From an uncultured Propionibacteriaceae bacterium (GTDB lineage: Bacteria > Actinomycetota > Actinomycetes > Propionibacteriales > Propionibacteriaceae): DNA of 64,000 nt. Positions 43,588 to 51,763 of this stretch are shown here, in pieces (the stretch's first letter is position 1; each line of letters opens with the position of its first letter). The position numbers and the translations under genes were made by a program. Location: the NCBI GenBank assembly GCA_938046585.1, contig CALIWR010000006.1, positions 1 to 64,000 of the forward strand, given 5' to 3'. The notes under the pieces are model-generated. The model was not told where the DNA came from and did not search any database. It saw nothing but the letters and a program-made list of their open reading frames with translations.

Positions 43588-46137
43588 CTAGGAGCGTCGC
43601 CCTCGCCGTCCGGAACGGTCTCCCCCATCGGCCGGGGCCTGGGTGTCGACCGGTTCGGTGTGACGGTGATACCCACGCCCACCGCAGCCCGCACAGGTCT
43701 CGGTGAAGGCCTCCGCCAGCCCGGTCCCGATCTTCTTGCGGGTCATCTGAACCAGCCCCAGCGAGGTCACCTCGGCCACCTGGTGGCGGGTCCGGTCCCG
43801 CCCCAGGCACTCCACCAGTCGCCGCAGCAACAGTTCCCGGTTACTAGGCAGGACCATGTCGATGAAATCGATCACGATGATTCCGCCGATGTCCCGCAGC
43901 CGCAGCTGACGCACGATCTCCTCCGCGGCCTCCAGGTTATTCGAGGTAACAGTGGCCTCCAGATTGCCGCCTGACCCGGTGAATCTGCCGGTGTTGACGT
44001 CGATCACGGTCATCGCCTCGGTACGATCAATGATCAAAGACCCGCCCGAGGGCAGGAACACCTTGCGCTCCAAGGCCTTGGCGATCTGCTCATCCACCCG
44101 ATACCGGGTGAAAATGTCACCCTCGTCCCGGTTCCAGCGAGAAACCCGGTCCGATAGGTGCGGGGCGACGTGATCGACGTAAGCCTTCACCATGTCGAAG
44201 GCGTCCTCGGCCAAGCCGTTGCCGTCAATCACCAGCGCCGCGAAGTCCTCGGTGAACAGGTCCCGAACGATCCGGACCGTCAGGTCAGGCTCCCCGTACA
44301 GCAGCTGCGGCGCCGAACCCTGCTTGACCTTCTTCTCGATCGCCTCCCACTGCGCGGTAAGCCGGTTCACGTCACGGACTAATTCCTCCTCGCTGGCACC
44401 TTCGGCCGCGGTACGGATGATCACCGAGGCCCGATCCCCGACCAGCTCACCGAGCAGCTCCTTGAGGCGGTTGCGTTCCTGTTCCGGCAGTTTGCGTGAG
44501 ATCCCCGACAAGTGCCCGCCAGGGGCATAGACGAGATAGCGGCCGGGCAGTGAGATATGCGCCGTGAGCCTGGCCCCCTTGGCTCCGACCGGGTCCTTGG
44601 TCACCTGGACCAGCACCGTTTGGCCGGATTTGAAGACCTTCTCCACCTTGCGCGATTGCCCGTCGGCGCCGAAAGAGTCCCAGTCCACCTCACCGGCATA
44701 GAGCACGGCATTACGGCCGCGACCGATGTCGATAAAAGCGGCCTCCATGCTAGGCAGGACGTTCTGGACCCGGCCCAGATAAACATTACCGATCAGCGAG
44801 GTGGCGCTGGCCCGATCGACGTAGTGTTCGACCAGGATCCCGTCCTCGATCACCGCGATCTGGGAGTAGTCATCCTTCTGTCGGACCAGCATCTGCCGGG
44901 TCACCGACTCGCGTCGGGCCAGGAATTCGGCCTCGGACAGAATCGGGGCCCGCCGCCGGCCGGCGGCCCGCCCCTCCCGCCGACGCTGCCGTTTGGCCTC
45001 CATCCGGGTGGACCCCTCGATGCCAGAAACCTCGTCGGGACCGCTGCCGCGGCGCTGGCGGGGCTCGCGGACCCGTACCACGACATCGCTCGGATCATCC
45101 TCGGAGGTGGTCGCTTCCTCCCCGCGGCGGCGGCGTCGACGTCGACGCCGGGTCCCGGAACCAGACTCCTCGGCCTCGTCGGAATCCGGCTTCTCCTGCT
45201 CACCGTCGCCGGTCTCGGTGGTTTCGTCGCTGTCGTGCTCTTCGTTGTCGTCGGCGGCGTCACCGGCTCGGCGCCGCCGCCGACCGCCCCGGCGACGACG
45301 GCGGCGGCGAGGAGCGTCCTCGTCGTCGCCCTCAGCCTCAGCGGACTCCTCCGACTCGGCCGGTGGTTCTTCCTCGGTGTTGGGCTGCGGCTCGGCCTCA
45401 TCCTCGAGAGCAGCCTGGTCCGGGTCGGTAATCTCCGGTAACCCAGTGCTCTGCGGTGGCGCTGCCGCGATGACCGCATCCCCTTCGCTGGGGTCTTGCG
45501 GCTCGGTGTCGGCCTCGGTGACCGGCTGCTGCGGCTCGTCGGACATCGGATCGTCCGGCTGATCCTGCCCGGCTGCCGGCTCCGGATCCTGGAGCGACTT
45601 CCTGATCGCCTCCAGATCGATCGGCGCCGGCGCGCCGGCCGGACGAGCTGCCCGGCGCCGCGGGCGCGGCTCCAAGGCGGCCAGGGCCTGCCCCACATCG
45701 GGCGTGATGGTTTCACGTGCAGACCCGGCTTGAGAGGCCGACATGGTCTGCTCGATGCCCGCCCCGGCGACCGGCATGGCCGTACGGGAACGGCTGAGGC
45801 TGGCGTCACTGGTGGAGACCGAACCGGGCACCTCGTCGTCTGCGGGCTCATCGGCCGTACGGGAACGACCGCGACCCGTCATAGGCTGCGGGCCCGGCTC
45901 GCAGGCGCCGTTCTCAGCCGCCGGCGAGACCGGCTCGGCATCCGAATCCGATCCCATGCTGTCCGGCCGCGTCGCATCGACTGGCGGCGCGTCCTCAGCA
46001 CCGAGCATTGGCTGGTCGGTCAGGGCCGGGGGCGCCACCGGGGTCGGTGGGCCGGAGGGCCGCCCCGCGACCCGTCGGCGGCGCGGCTGCGATTGCGATA
46101 CGTCATCCGATGCGGTATCCACGGTCACATCGAGCAT
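43588..46137 (-). CDS. rne: Ribonuclease E/G
   Basis: An endoribonuclease of about 849 residues. The first ~370 residues are disordered, acidic and Arg-rich (DEDAPRRRRRRRGGRRRRRA), typical of actinobacterial RNase E. An S1 domain follows (SLIGNVYLGRVQNVLPSMEA, FIDIGRGRNAVLYAGEVDW), then the RNase H-like and DNase I-like catalytic parts (LIIDRTEAMTVIDVNTGRFT, RLRDIGGIIVIDFIDM with metal-binding Asp residues). A Zn-link-like CAGCGGRGYH is at the C-terminus. The ATG at 46137, with GGAG four bases upstream, is preferred over an upstream start. It cuts mRNA and rRNA precursors. Confidence 0.93.
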   Translation of the reverse strand: MLDVTVDTASDDVSQSQPRRRRVAGRPSGPPTPVAPPALTDQPMLGAEDAPPVDATRPDSMGSDSDAEPVSPAAENGACEPGPQPMTGRGRSRTADEPADDEVPGSVSTSDASLSRSRTAMPVAGAGIEQTMSASQAGSARETITPDVGQALAALEPRPRRRAARPAGAPAPIDLEAIRKSLQDPEPAAGQDQPDDPMSDEPQQPVTEADTEPQDPSEGDAVIAAAPPQSTGLPEITDPDQAALEDEAEPQPNTEEEPPAESEESAEAEGDDEDAPRRRRRRRGGRRRRRAGDAADDNEEHDSDETTETGDGEQEKPDSDEAEESGSGTRRRRRRRRRGEEATTSEDDPSDVVVRVREPRQRRGSGPDEVSGIEGSTRMEAKRQRRREGRAAGRRRAPILSEAEFLARRESVTRQMLVRQKDDYSQIAVIEDGILVEHYVDRASATSLIGNVYLGRVQNVLPSMEAAFIDIGRGRNAVLYAGEVDWDSFGADGQSRKVEKVFKSGQTVLVQVTKDPVGAKGARLTAHISLPGRYLVYAPGGHLSGISRKLPEQERNRLKELLGELVGDRASVIIRTAAEGASEEELVRDVNRLTAQWEAIEKKVKQGSAPQLLYGEPDLTVRIVRDLFTEDFAALVIDGNGLAEDAFDMVKAYVDHVAPHLSDRVSRWNRDEGDIFTRYRVDEQIAKALERKVFLPSGGSLIIDRTEAMTVIDVNTGRFTGSGGNLEATVTSNNLEAAEEIVRQLRLRDIGGIIVIDFIDMVLPSNRELLLRRLVECLGRDRTRHQVAEVTSLGLVQMTRKKIGTGLAEAFTETCAGCGGRGYHRHTEPVDTQAPADGGDRSGRRGRRS

Positions 46138-46421
46138 GAGGCTCCATTCCACCGGCGCCGGCGGGCGCCGCAATCGGTGGCGGGAACCCGCCCGCGTCTC
46201 CGGAAAACAGAGGCGGACCAGTTCCCCGCACAAAGTCTGTCGGGCCAGTCAGCCTGCATCCGCTTCGCCCCCGCGCTCAACGCCTGCCCGTGCAGGTCGC
46301 GGACCAGCGGCGCCGATGTAGGCCGGCCCGGCCGAGCACCTGGTTGGTGCCCGAACCTGATATGCATTGTCGCACACCCGACCGGATGTTGCTGCCACGC
46401 CGGCCCTCGCCGTTGTCAGCC

Positions 46422-47129
46422 TCAGTCTGCGAACGGGTCACCGATCTGGCCGTCGCGGTACGGGCCCTGCGCCAGCCGAGTCAGCAGCGGCGGCTGACCG
46501 GCGTCGAGGTCGGGGGCCACGACTCGCAGTGCCGCCACCACATCGTCGGGGCGAACCAGCGGTTCGCCGTGGCGGATCACTACCTCCACCAGCCGATCAC
46601 CGCACATTCGACTCGACTCCACTGCGACCCGGGCATCAAAGACTCGCCGGCCGGATCGCGTCATCCGCTCCACTGGCACCGATGCGGACGCAACGAAGGC
46701 TGCGACTGCCGCCCGTACCGCATCAGGCTCCGCATTCACCAGGTCGATAAGCCAACGCGAGGCCTGCAAGAGTTCAGTCAGCGGGGTAGCCGTCGCCGAG
46801 ACCACCTCGAGCACGTCAAGGCCCGTCGGAAGCGCCTGGTCCAAGGCCTCGCGTACCGCCTCCGGCTGGCAGGTCAAGGCCAGCGCGATCTCGAGATACT
46901 CGGCCTCGCTCGCGGCCCCGGTCGCCGCCGCATTGGCGTAGGAGATCCGCGGGTGCGGGCTGAATCCCGACGAGTACGCCATCGGAATCTCGGCCCGCCG
47001 CAGGGCTCGCTCAAAGGCCCGGGCGAAGTCCCGGTGCGAGGTGAACCGGGCCCTGCCCCGCTTCGCGTACCGGACCCGGAGCCGTTGCACCGGGGGCGGC
47101 TGCTGCATGGGAGGCTGACGACGAGGCAC
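46422..47129 (-). CDS. DUF2344 (radical SAM-associated) protein
   Basis: A 235-residue protein of the family often encoded next to, or fused with, a B12-binding radical SAM protein. Motifs: RLRVRYAKRGRARFTSHRDF, RALRRAEIPMAYSSGFSPHP and ATGAASEAEYLEIALALTC. Its usual partner is at 51764-53725 on the same strand, but about 4.6 kb of unrelated and decayed genes lie between. It may modify tRNA or rRNA together with the radical SAM protein; the function is not established. Confidence 0.88.
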   Translation of the reverse strand: MPRRQPPMQQPPPVQRLRVRYAKRGRARFTSHRDFARAFERALRRAEIPMAYSSGFSPHPRISYANAAATGAASEAEYLEIALALTCQPEAVREALDQALPTGLDVLEVVSATATPLTELLQASRWLIDLVNAEPDAVRAAVAAFVASASVPVERMTRSGRRVFDARVAVESSRMCGDRLVEVVIRHGEPLVRPDDVVAALRVVAPDLDAGQPPLLTRLAQGPYRDGQIGDPFAD

Positions 47130-47182
47130 CGGCCCAACTTAAGCCACCGGCACCGCAGCGCCCGTACAGTGAGACGCTGCGG

Positions 47183-47746
47183 CTACGAAATGATGCCCTC
47201 GCTGAACTCGTTTACCGCGCTCGGCACGATCTGGCTGAAGCGCTTCACGATCGAGACGAAGTAGCGCCGGGTGATCGGCGCATCGAGCGGGATGCAGTAC
47301 GAGAACCAGGCCCGGTCCCCCAACACAGATGCCTGCACCATGATGTAGGTGCTGTTCACGTTGTTGGCGAATTCCAGCCGGGCGACCTGGTCGATATGGT
47401 CGAAGAACTCGTAGATCGCCACCAGCTTGATCCTGCGGTACTCGCTCTCGGGAAATACCCACATCGTGCAGCCTTCGCGGATCCCCAGGTCACCGTCCTC
47501 AACGAAGGTGTCAATGTAGGCATTGGCGAGGACCCCGTGCAGGTGTTCCTGCGACAGGTTCTCTAGTGTGATCAACTCGTTCGGCCCGCCGAAGACGGTC
47601 GGGGGCTCGATGTCGTCGACCCACAGATCCCAGGAATCGGGCAGGGGTGGCCAGCACGGGTCGGGCTGCCACCCAGGTGGGGGCTCCCAGCCCGGCGGCG
47701 GCGCCGGCCAGTCCGGCGGAGGGTTGAACTTCAGGACCACGAGCAA
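47183..47746 (-). CDS. Hypothetical protein with Trp/Pro-rich N-terminus
   Basis: A 187-residue protein. The first 45 residues contain repeated PPPGW/PxPxWPPLP units (FNPPPDWPAPPPGWEPPPGW) common to the N-termini of diverse actinobacterial proteins. The rest (LITLENLSQEHLHGVLANAY ... VQASVLGDRAWFSYCIPLDA) has alternating strands and helices and no motif I recognise. No signal peptide or membrane helix is apparent. It lies just after the DUF2344 start, in the inserted segment, and is intact unlike its neighbours. Confidence 0.62.
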   Translation of the reverse strand: MLVVLKFNPPPDWPAPPPGWEPPPGWQPDPCWPPLPDSWDLWVDDIEPPTVFGGPNELITLENLSQEHLHGVLANAYIDTFVEDGDLGIREGCTMWVFPESEYRRIKLVAIYEFFDHIDQVARLEFANNVNSTYIMVQASVLGDRAWFSYCIPLDAPITRRYFVSIVKRFSQIVPSAVNEFSEGIIS

Positions 47747-47776
47747 GCCTCTCGATGTGTCCGACCCACAGGATCG

Positions 47777-48513
47777 CTACTTGAGCGCGTCCTGCGAGAC
47801 GGAGCCCTGCAACTGACGCTGGAAGACGATGTAAAACCAGCAGGACCGGGGCGACAGTGATCACGAATATCGCGAGCTGAGCCCCGAAGTCGACGTCGCA
47901 ACCCGCCGCAACGGTGAACGACGCCAATCCCTGGCTGAGAACGGTGTGGTCCCGGTTGGCCTTCAGAGCCGCCGGGAGCAGAGTACTGGTCCCACAGACC
48001 AAGGAAGTTCATGATGGTGACCGTCGCCAAACTTGGCTTGGCCATCGACAGGTATATCCAAAAGAGCGTCACCCAGGTATTCGCGCCGTCGATCTGGGCG
48101 GCCTCTCCGATGTCACCCTGCAAGGAGCGGAAAAAGGCGTACAGGAAGAACATCGTGAGAGGCAGCGCGAAAGCCACATAGGTGACGATCAGACTCTCCC
48201 TGGTGTCTCTCCAGCCAAAATTCTGCAACTGCAGGAGCATGGGAACAAGGGCAAAGAAAACCGGGAGCATAAGCCCGCCCATCATGAGGTGGTAGTTTCC
48301 CCTCATGCTGGCGTGGCTGACCCGGCTGTCGGGCATATCACAACGGGCCAGAACGTACGCGCACATGGCCCCCAACAACATCATAAACAACAGCGCCATC
48401 CCGGCCACGTACACGAAGATCCCCAGCGGGAGGATCAGGAAGACCAGGGATAAAGTCACCACATCCCAGGAAAGCCCTCGGGTACGACGCCGGGCTGGCG
48501 GCGAAGGATTCAC
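47777..48513 (-). pseudogene. Fused relic of two sugar ABC permease genes (NgcF/NgcG-like)
   Basis: From a GTG at 48513 the first ~40 residues (RGLSWDVVTLSLVFLILPLG IFVYV) look like the N-terminus of an NgcF-type permease. The frame then passes straight into the middle of an NgcG-type permease (LLGAMCAYVLARCDMPDSR, GLMLPVFFALVPMLLQLQNF, FFRSLQGDIGEAAQIDGANT), implying deletion of the end of one gene and the start of the next. Near 47990 the frame shifts (LLPAALKANRDHTVLSQGLA), and again near 47835 (YIVFQRQLQGSVSQDALK, stop at 47777). The EAA-loop is still readable. It cannot make a functional permease. Confidence 0.75.
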
Positions 48514-48560
48514 CGCCAGCACCAAAACCGCTGGCTCTCGTACACTGCAGTCCGTTCGGA

Positions 48561-49173
48561 CTAGGACACCTCGAGCTTCTTTACATTGGGATCGTTGGCT
48601 GCCTGGTCGACGATCTCCTGCGACGCCGCTCTCCTTGATGGCGAAGTCCAAGGTCGTGGTCAGGTAGATCGCATAGTTCAGGGCCAAGAATGTGCCGTTG
48701 TACGTTCCAGCCTTCGTCAAGGTTTCACCGCAGACCGTGCCCGCGATCTTCCGCCCCTGGGAGGTGTTGGCCTCCAGCAGCGAGGTCAGGTCCTCCCACC
48801 GATCGACGATGGTCAACATCCCGATCTGATCGGCACCGGCGTTATCCACCAGGCCCGGTGGGATGCCACCAACGAAGCGGGGCTGCAGCTCCTGAGCAAC
48901 CTGGGCAGACGGAGTGATCATGTGGGTCCGCCCGAGCTTCTTCCTGGCCTGCTCAGCAACGTCGTCGATATCGTCAGTTTTGTAGCCACCGTTAAAGATC
49001 ACCGCGTCGACGGCGGATCCCTGCGTGACACCGAACGGGTCCTCCGCGGTACGGGCAACCATGCTGGCCGCACCGCTGAGATTGCCGTCCAGAGCGCCCC
49101 CCGCACAGGCCGCCGGAGCTGCCGCGGCAATGCCGCCGGCCAGCAGGGTCCGACGCCCGAACGAAGTTGTCAT
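48561..49173 (-). pseudogene. Relic of a GlcNAc/chitobiose substrate-binding lipoprotein gene (NgcE-like)
   Basis: The start at 49173 has AGGAGAG upstream and encodes a Tat/lipoprotein-like leader (FGRRTLLAGGIAAAAPAACA). Next come DPFGVTQGSAVDAVIFNGGY, LQPRFVGGIPPGLVDNAGAD and TYNGTFLALNYAIY, as in NgcE. The middle 250-300 residues are missing: the sequence jumps to a C-terminal segment (LTTTLDFAIKESG). A frameshift near 48612 then gives EIVDQAANDPNVKKLEVS, stop at 48561. Both ends of the gene survive with an internal deletion, so it is dead. Confidence 0.75.
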
Positions 49174-49339
49174 CTGCTCTCCTGCAAGTCGATGCCAGTG
49201 CCTGCCCCCAACAGGAACCTGCGCCGCGGCCCCCCAGCCCCGTCGCCTAGGGGTGAAACCTAGCGGTCCGGGCTCGGTTTGCAAGGATCCACACGGAACC
49301 GATCTCAAGTCGTGACTTTTACCGCGCCCGCCGCTGATG

Positions 49340-49595
49340 TCAGCCGTCGGGCTGCATCCTTCCCGGATACCGCTGCTTGAGCGCACCGTTGCACTCGTCG
49401 CCACCGGGAACATTCGCCGAGACGAACACCGGCAGCGTGGTCTGACGAGCCTGCAACCGCTGCGCCACCCCCAGGCTGAGCAACTGCGCGATGGTGGCCG
49501 CGGTGATCGAGCAGATCGCTCCATCGACAGTCCTGCGGCCACAGTCAGGGGCGAATCGCCGTACGTGGCCAGATTGTCGATCACCACATCGGCCA
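49340..49595 (-). pseudogene. 3' relic of a SIS-domain phosphosugar-binding protein gene
   Basis: Only the C-terminal third survives: LADVVIDNLATYGDSPLTVA, then a frameshift near 49520, then ICSITAATIAQLLSLGVAQR, LPVFVSANVPGGDECNGALK and QRYPGRMQPDG to a stop at 49340. The phrases VIDN, YGD and SANVPGGDxxN match SIS-domain proteins that accompany amino-sugar transporters. The 5' part is lost exactly where the oppositely oriented kinase relic begins. Confidence 0.65.
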
Positions 49596-50320
49596 GGTCC
49601 GCGCCGGCCTGGCTGAACGGGGGCTGCACGTTCGCGTGGACTGGGCCGGTGACGTCGTCAGCGCGTACCTCTTGGGGACTGCCGAGACCGACGGCTATCT
49701 GATCCTGGCAGGCACCGGGGCCCGGATCCAGGATGGACGCCCGGCGCTGGTCTGTGAAGCGGTGGGCTGACTGCTGGGAGACGAAGGTTCTAGTTTTGAG
49801 CTGGGCCGGGAGGGTCCGGGCGGTCGCGGCGGACCTGAACCGTCGCGGCCCGCGTACCGCTCTGATCGACCTGGTCTTGGCCAAGGTGGCCGACGAAATG
49901 CCCCTCCCGCCTGATCGGCACTCGCCTATCGCGGCCCGCGCCGATGAGATCTGGCGCCTGATGAGCCGGGTCTACGGGCGACGACCGGTGGCCTGCACGA
50001 ACGTCGCCCCGCTGGCAATCGCCGCCGCCCAGGCCAGGGACTCGGTGGCCGGTCCAGATCGTGGATCGGGCCCTGACCGGTCTGCTCACCACCTGCGAGG
50101 CCATCGTCGATGACGATAACCACCCGCTGATGCTGGCAGGTGGCCTGCTCCACGACACAAACCCGCTCGCAGCCAGGATCCGGTCGGTACGGGAACCACG
50201 GCCGCCGGGCCCGGGAGGGAACCACCGCAGCGGTGCTGCTGACGCTGGGACTACAGCCTGATACCCGACGCCTGGAGCGATCCTCGCCAGCCTGGCCAGG
50301 CCAGTTTGGGCCCGATCTCC
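49591..50320 (+). pseudogene. Relic of an N-acetylglucosamine kinase gene (BadF/BcrA ATPase family)
   Basis: Readable from about 49591: AGLAERGLHVRVDWAGDVVS, LILAGTGARIQDGRPALVCE, then a TGA (49768-49770) where the family has Trp, then LLGDEGSSFELGRE. After a frameshift near 49812 comes VRAVAADLNRRGPRTALIDL. Further shifts near 50060 and 50205 lead to VDRALTGLLTTCEAIVDDDN, MLAGGLL and TTAAVLLTLGL. The first ~75 residues, with the phosphate-binding start, are missing. At least one nonsense and three frameshift changes are present. Confidence 0.68.
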
Positions 50321-50564
50321 CAACAACGGGAGAAATTTCACCAGGATGGCTGGACCGCGACCCCGGTTCCTGATAAGAAACTCCACAGAGCACGCTAAAG
50401 ACGGTCGCGCTCCCAACCCACCCTCGGTGGGTCGGCCCCGGTCGGCTCACCTTGATCGCGATGAGGCTTGCCTCGTCGTCCTCTCGCCCCCCGGAGGTCC
50501 GATAGTCGGTTCCCGTACCCACAGATTGTTCCCACCCCCGTTTTCCTACCCACCCCCAACCCAT

Positions 50565-50591
50565 GCGGGCCGCGGCCTGGCTGCGGCCCGC
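50565..50591 (+). promoter_or_regulatory. Hairpin in the amidase leader
   Basis: GCGGGCCGC (50565-50573) and GCGGCCCGC (50583-50591) form a perfect nine-base-pair stem with a nine-base loop, ending nine bases before the AAGGA ribosome binding site (50601-50605). It could slow or control translation initiation. The preceding 240 bases contain no gene, and I do not recognise a c-di-AMP riboswitch there although amidase genes are a frequent target. Confidence 0.4.
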
Positions 50592-50612
50592 GAAAGCTTG
50601 AAGGACACACAG

Positions 50613-51698
50613 ATGACCTCCCCCCTTCCCCGGATTCGTCGCCGGACCCTGCTGGCTGCGGCTGGCGGGCTCGCCACCACCGCCGTCGCGGGGTGGTGGG
50701 CCTTCCCCGCGACCGGGGCCCCAGTCCCCCGCCCCGCCATCATCAGCTGCAACGAATGGGGGGCGCAGCCCGCGCAGGGCACGATCGACATGACCAGCCC
50801 GGTGACCAAGATCATCGTTCACCACACCGCCTCGCCCAACACCACCGACTACTCTCGGGCGGCAGCAGTCGCCATCGCCCGCAAGATCCAGTCCTGGCAC
50901 CTCGGCAACGGCTGGGGCGATTCCGGGCAGCAGTTCACCATCAGCCGCGGCGGGTATGCCCTGGAGGGTCGCCACCGCTCCCTTGAGGGCCTGGCCACCG
51001 GCCGCCAAACCCCGTTCGGGGTCCACTGCCGAGGCCAGAACTCCTCCTCGGTCGGCATCGAGAACGAGGGCACGTACACCGCCGAGGGGCCCACCTCGGC
51101 GCAGTGGACGATGTTGGTGAACCTCTGCGCGTACCTGTGCCAGACCTACCGGTTGCAGCCGTCGGCGATTTACGGGCACCGAGACTTCAACGACACCCAG
51201 TGTCCCGGCGATGTCCTGTACTCCCGGCTGGGTGAACTGCGCCGCGCAGTCGCCGCCAAACTGGGCAGCCGTCCTCCCGCCTCGCCGAGCCCGACCCGCT
51301 CCTGGCCGATCCTGGAAGTCGGCGCTACTGGCTTCCGAGTCAACGCGGCTCAGCTGCTGCTGCGGCACGCCGGCTATTCGCTGGCCGTGGACGGCACTTT
51401 CGGCCCCCTAACCCGGGCCAGCGTGGTCGCCTTCCAGACCGCGAAACGTCTCGACCCCGACGGGGTGATCGGACGACTCACCTGGGAATCCCCGCTGGCA
51501 GTCCTCTGCGAGCGCGGCAACGACAACCAGGCGGTCCGGGCAGTCCAGACCTGTCTGGTCGCCAAGGGACATTCGGTCGTTGTCGACGGCGTCTTCGGCC
51601 CCGCCACCCAGGCTGCGGTGACCTCCTTCCAGAACGCAGCCGACCTCGAGACGGACGGAGTCGTCGGACCCAACACCTGGTCCCGGCTGCTGTCCTGA
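50613..51698 (+). CDS. Exported N-acetylmuramoyl-L-alanine amidase with two peptidoglycan-binding domains
   Basis: A protein of 361 residues. A twin-arginine-like leader (RIRRRTLLAAAGGLATTAVA) is followed by an Amidase_2/PGRP domain with KIIVHHTASPN, SSVGIENEG and IYGHRDFNDTQCPGD (zinc-binding His residues and Cys). Two peptidoglycan-binding type 1 repeats follow (LLLRHAGYSLAVDGTFGPLT and CLVAKGHSVVVDGVFGPATQ). It would cleave the stem peptide from glycan strands. The ATG at 50613 has AAGGA seven bases upstream. It is the one intact rightward gene of the inserted segment. Confidence 0.9.
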   Translation: MTSPLPRIRRRTLLAAAGGLATTAVAGWWAFPATGAPVPRPAIISCNEWGAQPAQGTIDMTSPVTKIIVHHTASPNTTDYSRAAAVAIARKIQSWHLGNGWGDSGQQFTISRGGYALEGRHRSLEGLATGRQTPFGVHCRGQNSSSVGIENEGTYTAEGPTSAQWTMLVNLCAYLCQTYRLQPSAIYGHRDFNDTQCPGDVLYSRLGELRRAVAAKLGSRPPASPSPTRSWPILEVGATGFRVNAAQLLLRHAGYSLAVDGTFGPLTRASVVAFQTAKRLDPDGVIGRLTWESPLAVLCERGNDNQAVRAVQTCLVAKGHSVVVDGVFGPATQAAVTSFQNAADLETDGVVGPNTWSRLLS

Positions 51699-51763
51699 CC
51701 GTTGCCGCGGCGCACCCCAATCTGGGGTGCGCTGCCCGCAGGCCGGGCCGTCGCGGATCCGGG

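Noticed and set aside
47731..49884. A single very long leftward open frame across the decayed transporter region
   Set aside because: It joins fragments of at least three different genes and non-coding stretches in one frame by chance. The family matches jump between frames, showing pseudogenes rather than one protein.
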